DNA of 7,524 nucleotides, from NCBI GenBank assembly GCA_031257955.1, contig JAIRNQ010000026.1, forward strand, positions 1 through 7,524, given 5' to 3'. A model generated the notes under the pieces. It was not told where the DNA came from. It made no database searches and saw nothing but the letters and a program-made list of their open reading frames with translations. A program made the translations under genes and the position numbers. Within the stretch, counting starts at the first letter, position 1; each line of letters begins with the position of its first letter. Shown in pieces: positions 6,633 to 7,524 of the stretch. The DNA is from Deltaproteobacteria bacterium. GTDB lineage: Bacteria; Desulfobacterota; Desulfarculia; Adiutricales; Adiutricaceae.

Positions 6633-6659
6633 TTTAGAGCCAGCGGGCTCTAAGCTGGC
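6633..6659 (+). other. Overlapping, mutually exclusive hairpins between two genes
   Basis: TTAGAGCC (6634-6641) can pair with GGCTCTAA (6646-6653) around a 4-base loop. Alternatively GCCAGC (6639-6644) can pair with GCTGGC (6654-6659). The two stems share 6639-6641 and cannot form together. GGGTTTTGGGG follows. The layout recalls attenuators, but the T-run is too short for a confident terminator. Confidence 0.45.
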
Positions 6660-6755
6660 GGGTTTTGGGGTCCGCGATAGTTATTGCGCGCGCTCTTTTG
6701 GGTATCGGTTGGTGGGGTTCCCAGACTGGCAACCTTTTGAAAGGCGGGGTTTAGG

Positions 6756-7295
6756 TTGGAGTTTGACGTAAAATCGCTCATGCTCCTCCAGGTAGTCCTG
6801 GAGGCCGCCCTGGTCCTTCTCCTGGGGGTCTGGCTGTGGCGTTCCAGGAAGAGGCCGGAGGCGGAAAACCCGGCCTCCATCCCCGATGGCTTAAGGGATA
6901 GCATAGAACGGTTTTTGGCCGAGTCGGGAAAAATCTCCGAGACCTTCCAAGCCACCCTGAGCGATCAGAAAGATTTGGCCAGCAGCTTGATCCTAAAGCT
7001 GGATCGCCGTTTGGCCAACTATAAGGAACTCTTGGCCGCCACCGAGGAATCGATTCGCGAGGCCGAAAATAGGCTGCTTAAGGTGGGCGGCGAGGTCGTG
7101 GACCAAGCCCGGGCCCAGTACCAAGCCCAATACGCCGATCAGGGCAAGGCCAACCCGGCCGCCCCCGAGGTCAGGGCCATGGTCCTTCAGTTGGCCAAGA
7201 AAGGCTTAAGCGTGGAGGACATAGCCGTTAAGGCCAGGCTTCACCGGGGCGAGGTCGAGCTAATCATCGATCTGGAACACCAGTTCGGGGTTTAA
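6756..7295 (+). CDS. Membrane-anchored coiled-coil protein with C-terminal helix-turn-helix-like motif (DUF6115/DUF2802-like)
   Basis: The product has 179 aa. The start is TTG 6756, preceded by a GGCGGGG stretch; ATG 6780 is an alternative that would still keep the membrane segment. One transmembrane helix (about residues 7-27) is followed by RSRKR, which predicts a cytoplasmic body. A long charged helix (about 44-125) has coiled-coil character. After a short linker, residues 137-175 contain AKKGLSVEDIAVKARLHRGE, a pattern like the small helix-turn-helix motif ending DUF6115 and DUF2802 proteins. Such proteins often sit in flagellar or chemotaxis loci, and the preceding 98-aa gene fits that setting, but no recognised flagellar gene is visible in the window. 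Membrane topology and coiled coil are seen directly; the family name is inferred. The molecular role is unknown. Confidence 0.82.
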   Translation: MEFDVKSLMLLQVVLEAALVLLLGVWLWRSRKRPEAENPASIPDGLRDSIERFLAESGKISETFQATLSDQKDLASSLILKLDRRLANYKELLAATEESIREAENRLLKVGGEVVDQARAQYQAQYADQGKANPAAPEVRAMVLQLAKKGLSVEDIAVKARLHRGEVELIIDLEHQFGV

Positions 7296-7458
7296 GGGCA
7301 AGCCAAAAACCTTCCCGGGGGCCCGGCCCCAAAGGTACCCGGGTCGGTCGCGTGGCCGAAAGGTCACGAAGGGCAAGCCAAAAACCTTCCCGGGGGCCCG
7401 GTCCCAAAGGGACCCGGGTCGGTCGCGTGGCCGAGAGCGCCTTGGGCCGAAAGGTCAC
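7296..7458 (+). repeat. Imperfect tandem repeat, 75-bp period, two copies with RNA hairpins
   Basis: Copy 1 is 7296-7370; copy 2 is 7371-7458. They differ by two substitutions (C7327 to T7402, T7336 to G7411), a 16-bp insertion in copy 2 (7435-7450, which duplicates GGCCGA) and a shortened end. Copy 2 forms an 11-12-bp hairpin with an AAA loop (7395-7420); the two substitutions leave copy 1 with mismatches there. Copy 1 also forms CGTGGCC-GAAA-GGTCACG (7351-7368), a 7-bp stem with a GNRA tetraloop; the insertion breaks this in copy 2, leaving a 4-bp version (7445-7456). The array starts directly after a stop codon and ends directly before an ATG. It looks like a REP-type intergenic repeat. 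Coding on the other strand is unlikely. Confidence 0.85.
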
Positions 7459-7524
7459 ATGGCCGAGAAGAGTGAATCCCCCCCGCTGATGAAGACGAGC
7501 CAAACAAAAGCTAAAGTTAAGACT
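7459..7524 (+). CDS. Start of an unidentified gene leaving the window (3' partial)
   Basis: An open frame of 22 codons starts at ATG 7459 and reaches the window end. AAAGG (7450-7454) lies four bases upstream as a possible ribosome binding site and is part of the preceding repeat. The visible N-terminus starts MAEKSESPP and then becomes Lys/Thr-rich, which suggests a disordered soluble start. There is too little sequence to name the product. Chance openness cannot be excluded, but the start context and the + strand direction fit a gene. Confidence 0.5.
   Translation, partial: MAEKSESPPLMKTSQTKAKVKT

Noticed and set aside
6667..6687. Possible sigma-54 promoter before the coiled-coil gene
   Set aside because: GGGG and TTGC are present but the GG and GC elements are not at the required ten-base spacing.
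7296..7458. CRISPR array
   Set aside because: Only two near-contiguous copies with no unique spacers between them.
7264..7503. Minus-strand frame encoding a 25-residue peptide repeat
   Set aside because: The repeat period of 75 is a multiple of three, so openness repeats automatically. It overlaps a real stop and start on the + strand, and the hairpins explain the DNA better.

Overview
This is a GC-rich bacterial window with AT-rich islands only between genes. All supported genes lie on the + strand. The PilB-type ATPase, an ACB-ordered metal ABC transporter and a pair of small genes resembling flagellar-locus proteins suggest a Gram-negative member of the Desulfobacterota/deltaproteobacterial type. 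That placement rests on family resemblance and codon style (heavy GGCC and TTGGCC use), not on a marker gene, so it is tentative.

Layout: (1) positions 2-2830 hold the 3' part of a pilB-like gene. Its ATPase core is followed by a cyclic-nucleotide-binding (CNB) domain and a long Pro/Ala-rich tail; the start lies outside the window. (2) 2831-3043 is a gap with tandem intrinsic terminators, a further hairpin and possible operator half-sites. (3) 3044-5919 is a compact three-gene operon for a zinc/manganese ABC importer: binding protein, ATPase, permease, with gaps of 9 and 5 bases. It closes with a strong intrinsic terminator at 5977-6009. (4) 6010-6323 is an AT-rich stretch without a gene. It carries a perfect sigma-70 consensus promoter (TTGACA, 17-base spacer, TATAAT) and a leader that can fold. 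(5) 6324-7295 holds a 98-aa soluble protein and a 179-aa membrane-anchored coiled-coil protein with a C-terminal helix-turn-helix-like motif. (6) 7296-7458 is an imperfect tandem repeat (75-bp period) able to form RNA hairpins, one with a GAAA tetraloop. It abuts the stop codon on one side and the start codon of a gene leaving the window (7459-7524) on the other.

How it works together: the three metal-transporter genes form one functional unit. The PilB-like ATPase would power type IV pilus extension, and the fused CNB domain suggests direct control of the motor by a cyclic nucleotide. The last two complete genes probably form one transcript from the consensus promoter. The points most worth following up are the PilB-CNB-tail architecture, the consensus promoter with its structured leader, and the hairpin repeat that seems to supply the ribosome binding site of the last gene.
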